Origin: an uncultured Desulfovibrio sp.
GTDB lineage: Bacteria; Desulfobacterota; Desulfovibrionia; Desulfovibrionales; Desulfovibrionaceae
NCBI GenBank assembly: GCA_900541395.1
Contig: UQJT01000010.1
Location: 1 to 64,000, forward strand
Direction of reading: 5' to 3'
Length of the DNA: 64,000 nt
Positions 18,265 through 28,125 of the stretch are shown piece by piece. The notes below the pieces were generated by a model that saw only the letters and a list, made by a program, of their open reading frames with translations, was not told where the DNA came from and did not search any database. Each line of letters starts with the position of its first letter. Within the stretch, counting starts at the first letter, position 1. A program made the translations under genes and the position numbers.

Positions 18265-20691
18265 ATGTTCTTGTCCGTCGCCCTGCTCAGCCCTCCGTAT
18301 TCCACCCTCACGTACAGCCTCCCCCCCTGGTTGCCCGCCGATCTGTGGCGGCCCGGCCTGCGCGTGGCCGTGCCCCTGGGCGGCGGCGCGGTACGGGCGG
18401 GCGTGGCGTTGGCCCTGGTGGAACCCGGGGCGGCCGACCTGCCCGCCGGGACCAAGGTGCGGCCCGTGGTCTGGCCGTTGGAGGCCGCGCCGCTGCTGAG
18501 CGACGAATATCTGGACACCGTGCGCGACCTGGCCGCCCGCCAGTTGTCCACGCCCGGGCACATCCTGGGGGCTGTTCTGCCGCGCGGTCTGCGGGTCACG
18601 GCCCGCATCCGGGTGCGGGAGTTCCGGGCCGGGGGCAAACCCCGGCTTTATGCCCTGCGCGATCTGGCGGGCATGGACCCCGCCGCGCGGGAAGAGCTGG
18701 GTCGGGCTTTCGCTGCCGGAGAAGCCGAAGTGCTGGCCCTGGCCGAAGACGCGGCCGCGGGCGAAGTGTGCGAATTGGCCTGCGATCCGCCCTGGTCCGT
18801 GCGCCCCAACGCCCTGCGCCAACGGGCCGTGCTCGATTATCTGCTGGAACACGGGGCCGTATCCCGCCGTCGCCTGGGCGACGCCCTGCCCGAAAGCGGC
18901 CCGGCCCTGAGCGCGTTGCTCAAGGCCGGGCTGGTGCGGGTGCGCCCTCCGGACTCCGGAGAGGACGGTCGGGAGATGGAAGAGGCCGAGGAAGCCCTGT
19001 TACCTCCGCCATCGCCTCCTTTTGATCTGTCCGGAGAACAGCGCGCGGCCCTGGACGGCCTGTGCGCCGCCCTGGATCGGAGCCTGAGCGGAGAAAACCC
19101 CGGCGCCCATCTGTTGTTCGGCGTGACGGGCAGCGGCAAGACGGCGGTCTATCTGGAACTGGCCCGCGCCTGTCTGGAGCGGGGCCGCTCGGCCTTGCTT
19201 CTGGCGCCGGAAGTGGCCCTGGCCCTCAAATTGCGCCGGGATGCGGCCCGGCGTTTTCCCGGCGTGCCTCTGTATTTGTTCCACGGCTATCAGAGCCCGG
19301 CCCTGCGCGAACGCGTATTCCGCGAACTGGCGGCCCGCGCCCGGGCCGAGCCCCCCGCGCCCTGCCTGGTGGCGGGTACCCGGTCGGCCCTGTTTCTGCC
19401 CCTGCCCGCTCTGGGCGCGGTGGTGCTGGACGAAGAACACGACGCTTCCTTCAAACAGGACGAAGGCCTGCACTACCAGGCGAAGGAAGTGGCCTGGAGC
19501 CGGGCTTCGCGGCACAAGGCCCTGTTGGTGCTGGGTTCGGCCACGCCCGACGTCAAAACCTTTTATGCCGCCCGGCGAGGATTGTTTCCCCTGGCCGTCC
19601 TGCCTCGGCGGGTGGGCGGGGGGACGTTGCCCGGCGTGGAATTGGTGGACATCCGCGACAACGGCGGCGACTCGCCCCTGGCTCCGGCCGCCCTGGAGGC
19701 CCTGCGCGACACCGTAAAGCGGGGCGAACAGGCCGTGGTGCTGCTCAACCGGCGCGGATACGCCCCGCTTATGTATTGCCTGGACTGCGGAGCCGTGGCC
19801 CGCTGCCCTCACTGCGATATCGGCCTGACCTACCACAAGCGGCGCGAACAGTTGGTGTGTCACTACTGCGGTTATACCCGGCCTTTTCCTTCGCCGTGTT
19901 CCGCCTGCAAGGGGCTCCACTATCTGCCTATGGGCGAGGGCACCGAGCGGCTGGAAGAGCGCCTGGCCGGCGAGGAGTTGGCCGGGGTTTTGCCTTCCGG
20001 CGCGCGGGTGTTGCGTCTGGACCGGGACAGCACCCGCCGCCCCGGCCGTATGGAAGAAATTCTGGCCGCTTTCGCCCGCCAGGAGGCGCAAGTGCTGGTG
20101 GGCACCCAGATGTTGTCCAAGGGACATCATTTTCCCAACGTGACCCTGGCCCTCATCGCGGACGCGGACCTTGGCCTCAATCTGCCCGACTATCGCGCCG
20201 CCGAGCGCACCTTCCAACTGCTGGTGCAGTCTGCCGGGCGGTCGGGCCGAGGGGAAAAGCCGGGCCGGGTGCTGGTGCAGACCCGCGACGTGGGACATTA
20301 TTGCTGGGAATTTGTGGAGCGCGCCGATTACGAGGGTTTTTACGAGCGTGAAATCGCCCTGCGCGAAAAGCGGCGCTACCCTCCCTTTGTCAAACTGGCG
20401 TTGGTTCGGGTTTCCTTTCCTCAGGAATGGAAGGAGGGGCCGGGTTTGCTGGGCGCGCTGGCCTCGGCCCTGCGCGAGGCGGGGCGGGAAGCCGGAGTGA
20501 CCGTGCTGGGGCCCGCGCCCGCGCCTCTGGCCCGTCTTCAGGGCAGGTTGCGTTACCAGTGCCTGCTCAAGGCGGCGGACTGGCAGGCCGTGCGCCGAAC
20601 CTACGGCCGGGCCTCGCGCAGGACGTTGCCCGGCGTCGCTCCGCGTGAATGGCGGGTGTCGCTCGATCTTGATCCGGTCAATATGCTCTGA
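18265..20691 (+). CDS. priA: Primosomal replication protein N' (PriA helicase)
   Basis: An 808-residue protein that reloads the replicative helicase at stalled forks. Features: an N-terminal 3'-DNA-binding domain, Walker A GVTGSGKTAVY (about residue 290), Walker B LDEEHD (about 390), eight zinc-binding cysteines in CLDCGAVARCPHC and CHYCGYTRPFPSPCSAC, and the helicase motifs VGTQMLSKGHHFPNVTL and QSAGRSGRGEKPG. Somewhat longer than E. coli PriA (732). No good ribosome binding site precedes the ATG, so the start could be elsewhere. It directly follows the island boundary and may lack its original upstream context. Confidence 0.96.
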   Translation: MFLSVALLSPPYSTLTYSLPPWLPADLWRPGLRVAVPLGGGAVRAGVALALVEPGAADLPAGTKVRPVVWPLEAAPLLSDEYLDTVRDLAARQLSTPGHILGAVLPRGLRVTARIRVREFRAGGKPRLYALRDLAGMDPAAREELGRAFAAGEAEVLALAEDAAAGEVCELACDPPWSVRPNALRQRAVLDYLLEHGAVSRRRLGDALPESGPALSALLKAGLVRVRPPDSGEDGREMEEAEEALLPPPSPPFDLSGEQRAALDGLCAALDRSLSGENPGAHLLFGVTGSGKTAVYLELARACLERGRSALLLAPEVALALKLRRDAARRFPGVPLYLFHGYQSPALRERVFRELAARARAEPPAPCLVAGTRSALFLPLPALGAVVLDEEHDASFKQDEGLHYQAKEVAWSRASRHKALLVLGSATPDVKTFYAARRGLFPLAVLPRRVGGGTLPGVELVDIRDNGGDSPLAPAALEALRDTVKRGEQAVVLLNRRGYAPLMYCLDCGAVARCPHCDIGLTYHKRREQLVCHYCGYTRPFPSPCSACKGLHYLPMGEGTERLEERLAGEELAGVLPSGARVLRLDRDSTRRPGRMEEILAAFARQEAQVLVGTQMLSKGHHFPNVTLALIADADLGLNLPDYRAAERTFQLLVQSAGRSGRGEKPGRVLVQTRDVGHYCWEFVERADYEGFYEREIALREKRRYPPFVKLALVRVSFPQEWKEGPGLLGALASALREAGREAGVTVLGPAPAPLARLQGRLRYQCLLKAADWQAVRRTYGRASRRTLPGVAPREWRVSLDLDPVNML

Positions 20692-20723
20692 TGTTTCCGC
20701 GCCCTTTGTCCGGCAAAGGGGAA

Positions 20724-23009
20724 TCAGAGCCGCAGTCCGCGCAGAAGCTCCAGCCCGAGATCCAACTGGGCCGGGTTCATGGCGGCGTACAGCAGGGCCC
20801 CCGCCACGGCGGTCAGAACCGCCACCCCCACCAGCATTTTCCAGTCGCCCGAGCCTGAAGCGGAGCGCGCGTCGTCGCGCAGCACGTGGAGAGGGGCCCC
20901 CGGTTCCCGTTCTTTTTCCATGGTTGGGGACGGCTCTTCGTCGACAAGGCTGATGTCCAGCAAGTGCCGTCGCGCTTCCCTGGACGGATAAACGGGGCCG
21001 CGCGGTCGGTCGGTCAGACGCAGAAGCCGGGCGCGGTGTTCGGCCTCCATGTTTTGCAACCTTTGAAGAAGACCGCCTGACCTCGGCGCGTCGTCGGCGT
21101 TGTCGACGGGGGGCGGAACGTCGGAAGCGAGGGGCGGCGCGGCGCGGCCGCGCTTCAACCGGGCGAGCAGACGCGCCGGCCAGGAAGCTCTCGGCGCAAG
21201 GTCCGGGGAGGAAGCGTCGATTTTCGGCGGCGCGGGAACGGACGGCGCATCCGGAACGGAGGCCGGAGTCCGGCCGGGGACGTCCGTGCCGGAGACGGGC
21301 TGCGGGGCGGATTCGGGTCTGGAACTTTCGGCCCCAGGACGAGAGGCGGCTGTGGTTCGGCCGGGAAACGCCGTCACAGCTTGCGTTTCCGGGCGTGGCG
21401 GCGCGGAAGCGGATGGAGCTTCGGAAAATGCGGGGACGGGAACCGGCTTGGCGACGGCGGGCTGTGGAGCAGCGCGTTCGCGGCTTGGGCGGGCGTCTGC
21501 CTGGCGCGCCGGGTGTTCCTGGTGGGGTGCGGGAATGGGCGTTTCGGCCGCCGAAATCGATTCGGTGCGGCGAGGGGGGCGGCGCAGCAGGCGCTTCAAC
21601 CGGGCGGCCAGGCGCGTCGGCCAGCCCGGGCTGCGGGAAGGTTCGGGCTCGGCCGTTCGGGAGGCTGTCGCGACGCCCGGACGGGGAGCTTCGCCCCGGG
21701 TGTCGGCACGAAGCGGCTCGTCCTTGACGGGTATGGACCGGGGGTGCGGCGGAACCGGCAGATCGCGGGTGACGGCGCGAGGCGCGGGCGCGGGAGGATC
21801 GGGGTCCACCAAAGGAATACCGGCCAGGCGCGCAAAGCGTTGCGCCGGAGGGGGGGCGGGGCGCTCCGGAACCGTTGTCCCGCGCGCGGCCGGGGACGAG
21901 GAGGAAACGGGGGGGCGGCGGACAGGCGCGGGACGCGCCCGATCGCGGTCTTCGACGGGGGAAGCGGCCTGTCCGTTCCGGCTTTCCGGAACGGCAAGCT
22001 CGGAGAGCAGGCGTCTTAATTCTGCCAGCGTGTGCAAGGCGTCGGCTTCAGGGGTGACGGAGCGGGCGGAAACGGTCGGGCGTGTATTTCGACCGGGGGC
22101 GACGCGTCCGGGGCGCGTCGCTTCAAGCGGCGCGGTCCGGGCCGGATGGGGGCGCGGGCGCGGCGAGACGGGAGGAACGGCGGGGCGAGCGGGCCTGCTG
22201 TGAGCCCGGTCCTTCGTCGGTGGGGCGGGCGACGGAAAATACGGCGTTTTGCGCGCGACGGCGGTACGCTGCGTATCCGTCGGAATATTTTCGATGCCGG
22301 TCGAAGGGGAAACGACGGGCTGCTCCGGAATAAAGGGCGCGATGTCCACGTCGGGCAGAGGCAAAAGCGTATCGTCCGCGATTTTCAGCCGAGGCAGAAC
22401 CGCGCCGGGTTGTCCGGACGACGCGGGGGGGACGGGCGCGGGGACTATGGAAATCGGGACGTCGGGCGGCTCGGCGTGAGGTTTTTCGACCGGGGACGCG
22501 GCGGGCGCTTCCTCATGCGCGACGGACGGCGCATGAGAACCGGGGGCCAATTCCGCCAGAAGCTTTTCCAATTCACTCAGCGCGGCGGAAATATCCGGGC
22601 CGGATGCGTCCTCGGGGGGCAGCACGCGCTCCTGAATCAGCGCGGGGATATCCTCCGTTTCATCCGCCGGGGGCGGCACGGCGTCCGGGGGCGGGCTCGT
22701 TTCTTCCGTCGCGGGCTCCGCTTCGCCGTCGACATCGCCCACGGGCGAAGCAACGTCGTTCGGTGCGGCCGCGTCGTTTTCGGCCTCCGAATCTTCCTTG
22801 TCATCCTCGCCCGCCTCATCCGCCTCGTCCGGAAATTCTACGGACAGCAAGGTCGTGTCCAGGCTCAGCGCGAAAAAGTCCCGTTCGGGCAGATGGCCGA
22901 AACCGATGGATTCGGCCGGTTCACGGGCTGGGGCGCGCCGGGAGGTTCCGCCTTCGTCGGATGAGGCGGCGGACTCGCCGGGCGTGGAAAGGGAGGAAGA
23001 TTCAAGCAT
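20724..23009 (-). CDS. Large Pro/Ala-rich protein with C-terminal membrane anchor, function unknown
   Basis: A 761-residue protein that I do not recognise. It is mostly low-complexity Pro/Ala/Glu/Arg sequence with no catalytic motif. Two short motifs occur twice: SELEKLLAELAPGS (about residue 146) and AELRRLLSELAVPE (about 331); WPTRLAARLKRLL (about 466) and WPARLLARLKRGR (about 615). Near the C-terminus is a single hydrophobic segment, MLVGVAVLTAVAGALLYAAM (about 730-750), so the long N-terminal part is probably cytoplasmic and anchored by its tail. The gene converges on priA with a 32-base gap. A scaffold or polar-localisation role is possible but not shown. Confidence 0.7.
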   Translation of the reverse strand: MLESSSLSTPGESAASSDEGGTSRRAPAREPAESIGFGHLPERDFFALSLDTTLLSVEFPDEADEAGEDDKEDSEAENDAAAPNDVASPVGDVDGEAEPATEETSPPPDAVPPPADETEDIPALIQERVLPPEDASGPDISAALSELEKLLAELAPGSHAPSVAHEEAPAASPVEKPHAEPPDVPISIVPAPVPPASSGQPGAVLPRLKIADDTLLPLPDVDIAPFIPEQPVVSPSTGIENIPTDTQRTAVARKTPYFPSPAPPTKDRAHSRPARPAVPPVSPRPRPHPARTAPLEATRPGRVAPGRNTRPTVSARSVTPEADALHTLAELRRLLSELAVPESRNGQAASPVEDRDRARPAPVRRPPVSSSSPAARGTTVPERPAPPPAQRFARLAGIPLVDPDPPAPAPRAVTRDLPVPPHPRSIPVKDEPLRADTRGEAPRPGVATASRTAEPEPSRSPGWPTRLAARLKRLLRRPPRRTESISAAETPIPAPHQEHPARQADARPSRERAAPQPAVAKPVPVPAFSEAPSASAPPRPETQAVTAFPGRTTAASRPGAESSRPESAPQPVSGTDVPGRTPASVPDAPSVPAPPKIDASSPDLAPRASWPARLLARLKRGRAAPPLASDVPPPVDNADDAPRSGGLLQRLQNMEAEHRARLLRLTDRPRGPVYPSREARRHLLDISLVDEEPSPTMEKEREPGAPLHVLRDDARSASGSGDWKMLVGVAVLTAVAGALLYAAMNPAQLDLGLELLRGLRL

Positions 23010-23032
23010 CGGGGGGACGGCTCTTGTTCTTT

Positions 23033-23064
23033 GTCGAGGGGCCGCCTGCGGCGGTCCCCTCGAC
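23033..23064 (-). terminator. Strong hairpin after thiC
   Basis: GTCGAGGGG-CCGCC and GGCGG-TCCCCTCGAC form a near-perfect stem around TGC, starting two bases after the thiC stop on the minus strand and followed there by AAAGAACAAGAGCC. It lies between thiC and the start of the 761-residue protein, so it probably ends or attenuates thiC transcription. There is no long T run. Confidence 0.6.
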
Positions 23065-23065
23065 G

Positions 23066-24337
23066 TCAGTCACGCATCATTTTTACGGCGCAGAAGTTGC
23101 CGCACATGGCGCACGCGTCTTCATGCCGGTGGGGCTTGCGGCGTTTGTCCATTTCAACCGGATCGAGGGCGGCGTCGCGCATGGCGTCCCAGTCCAGGGT
23201 TTTGCGTGCCCGGCCCATGGCGGCTTCGGCGGCGCGGGCCGTCGGTCGTCCCAAGGCGTTTTCGGCGGCCCGCGCCGCCACGCGCGACGCCATGACTCCG
23301 GCCCGCACGTCCGCTTCGTCGGGCAGAGTCAGGTGTTCGGCCGGGGTCAGATAGCACAGAAAATCCGCGCCGGCCCGCACGGCCAGCGCCGCGCCTATAG
23401 CCCCGGCGATATGGTCCCAGCCGGGCGCGGTGTCCGTGACCAGGGGGCCCAGCACATACAGCGGCGCGCCGTGGGTCAGCTTCTTGATGCCCACAATCTG
23501 GGCTTCCACTTCGGCCATGCTTACATGGCCGGGGCCTTCGATCATGCACTGGACGCCCGCTTCCAGCGCTTGGCGGGCCAGGCGCCCCAGGGTGATCACT
23601 TCTTCCCACTGCGCGGCGTCTCCGGCGTCGCCGCCCGCGCCGGGGCGCAGGCCGTCGCCCAAAGACAAGGTGACGTTGTGGGCGCGGGCGATACCGAGCA
23701 GGCGATCGAACCCGGTAAGCAGAGGATTTTCCTTATCGTTGCGCAGCATCCAGCGGGCCAGGATGCTGCCGCCGCGGGATACGATGCCCAGGGCCCGTTC
23801 GCCGTGGGCGGCCCATTCCGCGCCGCGCCGGGTCAGACCGCAGTGCACGGTCATAAAATCCACGCCCTGTTCGGCCTGGCGTTCAATCTCCGCGAACAGC
23901 GCCTCGGGGTCCATCGCCGCCGGGTCGTCTCCCCGATCGATATAGGTCTGGGCCACGGCGTACATGGGCACCGTACCCAACGGCGCGGGGCAGGCGGCCA
24001 GCATGGAGGCGCGGATGGCCGTCAGATCGCCGGCGATGGACAGGTCCATGACCGTGTCGGCCCCGGCGGCCAGGGCGGTTTCGAGCTTGCGCATTTCGCA
24101 CGGAACGTGGTTCTGGAAGGGCGAAGTGCCGATGTTGGCGTTGACTTTGACCCGTGAGGGCTGCCCCACCAGCAGAGGGCGGCCGCCCGCGTGGGAGGGG
24201 TTGCCGAGCAGAACCATGGTGCCGTTTTCCAGCGCGGCGCGCACGTCGGCGGGGGCCAGCTTTTCTTCCACGGCCAGGGCGGCTCCGTGCTCGGCATAGA
24301 GCGCCGCCAACGCGGCATTGCGATCAAACAGGGACAT
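23066..24337 (-). CDS. thiC: Phosphomethylpyrimidine synthase ThiC
   Basis: A 423-residue radical SAM enzyme that makes the HMP-P pyrimidine of thiamine from aminoimidazole ribotide. Visible: VKVNANIGTSP near residue 65, GADTVMDLS, DFMTVHCG, MIEGPGHV, and the C-terminal cluster-binding CAMCGNFCAVKMM (C-x2-C-x4-C). The length matches the shorter bacterial/archaeal form rather than the 600-residue E. coli type. AAGGAG precedes the ATG. I looked for a TPP riboswitch in the 210 bases upstream and did not find the expected CTGAGA-containing core on the correct strand. Confidence 0.96.
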   Translation of the reverse strand: MSLFDRNAALAALYAEHGAALAVEEKLAPADVRAALENGTMVLLGNPSHAGGRPLLVGQPSRVKVNANIGTSPFQNHVPCEMRKLETALAAGADTVMDLSIAGDLTAIRASMLAACPAPLGTVPMYAVAQTYIDRGDDPAAMDPEALFAEIERQAEQGVDFMTVHCGLTRRGAEWAAHGERALGIVSRGGSILARWMLRNDKENPLLTGFDRLLGIARAHNVTLSLGDGLRPGAGGDAGDAAQWEEVITLGRLARQALEAGVQCMIEGPGHVSMAEVEAQIVGIKKLTHGAPLYVLGPLVTDTAPGWDHIAGAIGAALAVRAGADFLCYLTPAEHLTLPDEADVRAGVMASRVAARAAENALGRPTARAAEAAMGRARKTLDWDAMRDAALDPVEMDKRRKPHRHEDACAMCGNFCAVKMMRD

Positions 24338-24501
24338 GAAACGCTCCTTGGCAGAAGGCCGAAAAATGGGAATGCAAAGCGGGATCGGCGCGTCGCAGGT
24401 CGCTGTACGCCCGATTTATGTAGTCTTTTCGCCGGGCGGCGTCAAAGTTCTGAGAAAGCCGGCCGCCGTCGGCGGCGCAGAACCGCCAAGCGTTGTCGGC
24501 C

Positions 24502-24530
24502 GGGGCAGACGCATCTTATGCGTCTGCCCT
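24502..24530 (-). terminator. Hairpin downstream of glnS
   Basis: GGCAGACGCAT and ATGCGTCTGCC pair perfectly around a three-base loop, extended by further G-C and G-T pairs. It lies 19 bases beyond the glnS stop on the minus strand. No T run follows, so it may be a processing or stabilising stem rather than a simple intrinsic terminator. Confidence 0.6.
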
Positions 24531-24548
24531 CGAGTTGTCGGCAGTCGT

Positions 24549-26276
24549 TTACTGCTTTTTTTCGATTTTGGCCCAGGTATCCTTGAGCGTTACCGTGCGG
24601 TTGAACACCGGACGGCCGGGCGTGCCGTCGGGATCGGCGCAGAAATAGCCCAGTCGTTCGAACTGTACCCGCGTGCCTACGGGCAACCCGGCCAGATAGG
24701 GTTCGGCCCGGGCCGTGACCGTGCGCAGGGAGTCGGGGTTCACAAAATCGGTGAATGTTTCCCCGGGGCCGGTGGCGTTGGGATTGTCGCGGGTAAACAG
24801 GTGCTCGTACAGACGCGCTTCAACGGGTACGGCGTGGCGCGCGCTGACCCAGTGGATGGTGCCTTTGACCTTGCGCCCGTCGGGCGAGGACCCCCCGCGC
24901 GAGGCCGGGTCGTGGGTGCAGCGCAGTTCGACGACGTTGCCCGCCGCGTCCTTGATCACTTCGCGGCAGGTGACATAGTAGGCGTAGCGCAAGCGCACCT
25001 CCGCCCCGGGGGCGAGACGATGGTATTTTTTGGGCGGGTCTTCGCGGAAGTCGTCGCGCTCGATATACAGTTCGCGGCAGAAGGGCACCGGCCGGGAACC
25101 GTGGGACGGGTCCTCGGGGTGCAAAGGCAGGTCGAACACTTCCTCCCGGTCCTCGGGGTAGTCCTCGATGACCAGTTTGATGGGATCGAGCACGGCCATG
25201 CAGCGGGGGGTGACGGCGTTCAGATGTTCGCGGCAGCAGAACTCCAGCAATCCGTAATCCACGGTGGAGTCCGAGGCGCGGGCCACGCCGATGCGCGCGC
25301 AGAAGTCGCGGATGGCCTCGGGCGTGTAGCCCCGGCGGCGCAAACCGCTGATGGTGGGCATGCGCGGATCGTCCCATCCGCGCACGTAGCCCTCCTGCAC
25401 CAACTGGATGAGCTTGCGCTTGGACAGCACCGTATGCGTGAGGTTCAGACGGGCGAACTCGATCTGCTGGGGATGATAGACGCCCAGGGCGTCGAGGAGC
25501 CAGTCGTACAGTTCGCGGTTGTTGTCGAATTCGAGGGTGCAGATGGAGTGGGTGATGCCCTCGATGGAATCCGACAAACAGTGCGTGAAGTCGTACATGG
25601 GGTAGATGCACCAGGCATCGCCCGTGCGATGGTGGGCGGTGTGCCGGATGCGGTACAGCGTGGGGTCGCGCATGATGACGTTGGGCGAGGCCATGTCGAT
25701 TTTGGCCCGCAACACGTAGCGGCCGTCGGGAAATTCGCCCGCGCGCATACGCCGGAACAAAGCGAGGCTTTCCTCGGCCGGTCGTTCGCGCCAGGGGCTG
25801 GGCGTGCCGGGTTTGGTCAGGGTGCCTCTGTATTCGCGTATCTGCTCGGCGTTCAGTTCGTCCACATAGGCCTTGCCGTCCTCGATGAGACGCTCGGCAA
25901 AGGCGTACAGTCGTTCAAAGTAGTCCGAAGCGTAGTGGGGTTCGCCCAGCCACTCGAAGCCCAGCCAGCGCACATCCTCTTTAATGGAATCCACGTACTC
26001 CACGTCTTCCTTGACCGGGTTGGTGTCGTCGAAGCGCAGGTTGCACGCTCCGTGGAAGTCGCGGGCCAGGCCGAAATTGATGCAGATGGACTTGGCGTGT
26101 CCGATGTGCAGATAGCCGTTGGGCTCGGGGGGAAAGCGGGTATGCACCCGGCCGCCGAAACGGCCGTCGCGGATATCCTGGGCGATGCGGGCCCGCAAAA
26201 AATCCTGCCCCGGCGCGGAAGGGCCGGAGGAAGAGGCGTCGGTATCGGGCGTGGCGGGGGCGGTAGGTTCGCTCAT
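24549..26276 (-). CDS. glnS: Glutaminyl-tRNA synthetase
   Basis: A 575-residue class I aminoacyl-tRNA synthetase charging tRNA-Gln. The HIGH motif is [14 protein letters not shown] (about residue 50), the KMSKS equivalent is VLSKRKL, and RFDDTNP and [19 protein letters not shown] are typical of bacterial GlnRS. The C-terminal beta-barrel anticodon-binding domain is complete. Start at 26276 (MSEPTAP), with GAGGA upstream; an open frame continues to 26441 but has no family similarity. Residues 2-25 are a Pro/Ser/Thr-rich extension. It is divergent from flgF across a 249-base region that should hold both promoters. Confidence 0.96.
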   Translation of the reverse strand: MSEPTAPATPDTDASSSGPSAPGQDFLRARIAQDIRDGRFGGRVHTRFPPEPNGYLHIGHAKSICINFGLARDFHGACNLRFDDTNPVKEDVEYVDSIKEDVRWLGFEWLGEPHYASDYFERLYAFAERLIEDGKAYVDELNAEQIREYRGTLTKPGTPSPWRERPAEESLALFRRMRAGEFPDGRYVLRAKIDMASPNVIMRDPTLYRIRHTAHHRTGDAWCIYPMYDFTHCLSDSIEGITHSICTLEFDNNRELYDWLLDALGVYHPQQIEFARLNLTHTVLSKRKLIQLVQEGYVRGWDDPRMPTISGLRRRGYTPEAIRDFCARIGVARASDSTVDYGLLEFCCREHLNAVTPRCMAVLDPIKLVIEDYPEDREEVFDLPLHPEDPSHGSRPVPFCRELYIERDDFREDPPKKYHRLAPGAEVRLRYAYYVTCREVIKDAAGNVVELRCTHDPASRGGSSPDGRKVKGTIHWVSARHAVPVEARLYEHLFTRDNPNATGPGETFTDFVNPDSLRTVTARAEPYLAGLPVGTRVQFERLGYFCADPDGTPGRPVFNRTVTLKDTWAKIEKKQ

Positions 26277-26525
26277 GGCGTCCTCACGGGTTGAGGGACT
26301 GCGGAAAAATGCGACCGGCGCGGGCCTGACGGCCGCGAGCCGATACAGGCGGAAAACTATACGCGGCTTGGCGGGCAGGGTCAAACCGGGGCCGAGCTTT
26401 CCGGCCGCCCGACGGAGCATGGTTTGGCCCGCTCCTTGCAAAAGGTTCCGCGCACGGTTCGGGCGTCAAGGAAACGTCAGGACGCCGTCGTCCCGACGCG
26501 CCGCCGAACCGCAGCGGGAGGATAT

Positions 26526-27314
26526 ATGCAAAACGCCATGTTCAGCGGCGTCTTCGCGGCCCTGACCAGCGAGCACCGAATGGCCATCATCAGCAACAAT
26601 TTGGCCAACGTGAACACCGTGGGCTACAAGGCGGACACTGTGGCCTTCAAGGACACGATGATCCATTTTGCCCACGATTTCATTCGCGAGCCTTTGGAGA
26701 ACCTGCGCTCCAAACCTCTGTTTCCCGAAGCGCAGCAACGGGCCCGGGTGCGTCTGGCCGTGGAAAAGACGGATTTTACCCAGGGCGGTATGCAGTATAC
26801 CGGCAATCCTCTGGATATAGCCATTACGGGCGAGGGCTTTTTCCGCATTCAGACGCCCAACGGCGACTTCCTTTCACGCAACGGGGCGTTTTGTCAAAAT
26901 GCCGACGGCACGTTGGTCACCAAACAGGGCTGGCCGGTATTGGGCACGAACGGCCCCATCCAGATTCCGGAAGGAACGCGCGGGGTCCAGATCAACAGCG
27001 AAGGGCGGGTGTTCGCGGACGGCGCAGAAGTGGCCCAGCTCGATCTGGTGGGAGTGGACCGGCCCGAGGGGTTGGAAAAGGTGGGGGCCAACCTGTTCCG
27101 GTTGCGGCCCGGCTCCACCGCCCAGGAGACCGACCCCCGGCAGGACGGTTCCCTGATCAATCAGGGCTACCTGGAAAGCGCCAACGTCAATCCGGTTCTG
27201 GAAATGGTCAACATGATCGAGGTGCAACGCGCCTTTGAAGCGCACCAGAAAATCATGCAAAGTTCCGACGCCGTGGACCGCGAAGCCATCACCAAGGTCG
27301 GCAAGACCCGTTAA
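26526..27314 (+). CDS. flgF: Flagellar basal-body rod protein FlgF
   Basis: A 262-residue rod subunit. The N-terminal rod motif is present (MAIISNNLANVNTVGYKAD), as are the central ITGEGFFRIQTPNGDFLSRNGAF and the C-terminal coiled coil VNPVLEMVNMIEVQRAFEAHQKI shared by rod and hook proteins. GGGAGG sits five bases before the ATG; the longer upstream frame is not supported. FlgF forms the proximal rod in the periplasm and is exported by the flagellar type III apparatus. First of four flagellar genes on plus, 18 bases before flgG. Confidence 0.95.
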   Translation: MQNAMFSGVFAALTSEHRMAIISNNLANVNTVGYKADTVAFKDTMIHFAHDFIREPLENLRSKPLFPEAQQRARVRLAVEKTDFTQGGMQYTGNPLDIAITGEGFFRIQTPNGDFLSRNGAFCQNADGTLVTKQGWPVLGTNGPIQIPEGTRGVQINSEGRVFADGAEVAQLDLVGVDRPEGLEKVGANLFRLRPGSTAQETDPRQDGSLINQGYLESANVNPVLEMVNMIEVQRAFEAHQKIMQSSDAVDREAITKVGKTR

Positions 27315-27332
27315 TATTGTGAGGATACTCGT

Positions 27333-28118
27333 ATGATGCGTTCCCTTTGGACGGCCGCCACGGGCATGACCGCCCAGCAGCTCAATATCGACGTCATTTC
27401 CAACAACCTGGCCAACGTGAACACCGCCAGCTTCAAGAAAAGTCGCGCCGAATTCGAGGATCTGATGTACCAGAGCATGCGGGTGGCCGGGTCGGCCGCC
27501 GAGGGCGACAACCAGATTCCCGTGGGGTTGCAGGTGGGCATGGGCGTGCGGCCCGTGGCCGTGCACAAGTTCTTCGAGCAGGGGGACTTTCAGAACACGG
27601 GCAACGCTCTGGATGTGGCCATCGAAGGCGACGGCTTTTTTCAGGTGCAGGTGGGCGACCAACTCATGTACACCAGAGCCGGTGCCTTCAAACTCAATTC
27701 CGACGGGACCGTGGTTACGGCCAACGGTTACATACTCCAGCCCGAGTTCGCCGTCCCCCCCGAAACCCGCAACATCTCCATTTCCGAGGATGGGCATATC
27801 GCCGCCCTGGACGCCGATTCCAACGAGTTGGCCGCCGCCGATATCCCGCTGTATACCTTCATCAATCCCGCCGGGCTCGACGCGCGCGGCCGCAACCTGT
27901 ACGTGCCCACCACCGCTTCGGGCGACGCGCTGGAGGGTGTGCCCGGCGAGAACAACGTGGGTACCCTGTCTCAGGGCTTTCTGGAAATGTCCAACGTGGA
28001 GGTGGTGGACGAAATGGTGAACATGATTGTGGGCCAGCGCGCCTATGAAATGAACTCCAAGGCCGTCCAGACATCGGATTCCATGCTGCAGACCGCCGTG
28101 AACCTCAAGCGGAGCTGA
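27333..28118 (+). CDS. flgG: Flagellar distal rod protein FlgG
   Basis: A 261-residue protein of exactly the usual length for FlgG. It starts MMRSLWTAATGMTAQQLNID with the rod motif VISNNLANVNTASFKKSRAEF, and ends with MSNVEVVDEMVNMIVGQRAYEMN. FlgG builds the distal rod that passes through the P and L rings. GAGGA precedes the start, and flgA begins seven bases after the stop. Confidence 0.96.
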   Translation: MMRSLWTAATGMTAQQLNIDVISNNLANVNTASFKKSRAEFEDLMYQSMRVAGSAAEGDNQIPVGLQVGMGVRPVAVHKFFEQGDFQNTGNALDVAIEGDGFFQVQVGDQLMYTRAGAFKLNSDGTVVTANGYILQPEFAVPPETRNISISEDGHIAALDADSNELAAADIPLYTFINPAGLDARGRNLYVPTTASGDALEGVPGENNVGTLSQGFLEMSNVEVVDEMVNMIVGQRAYEMNSKAVQTSDSMLQTAVNLKRS

Positions 28119-28125
28119 GTGCGTC

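Noticed and set aside
24338..24548. TPP riboswitch upstream of thiC
   Set aside because: TTCTGAGAAAGCC occurs near 24449 but on the plus strand, opposite to thiC, and the rest of the conserved core is missing.
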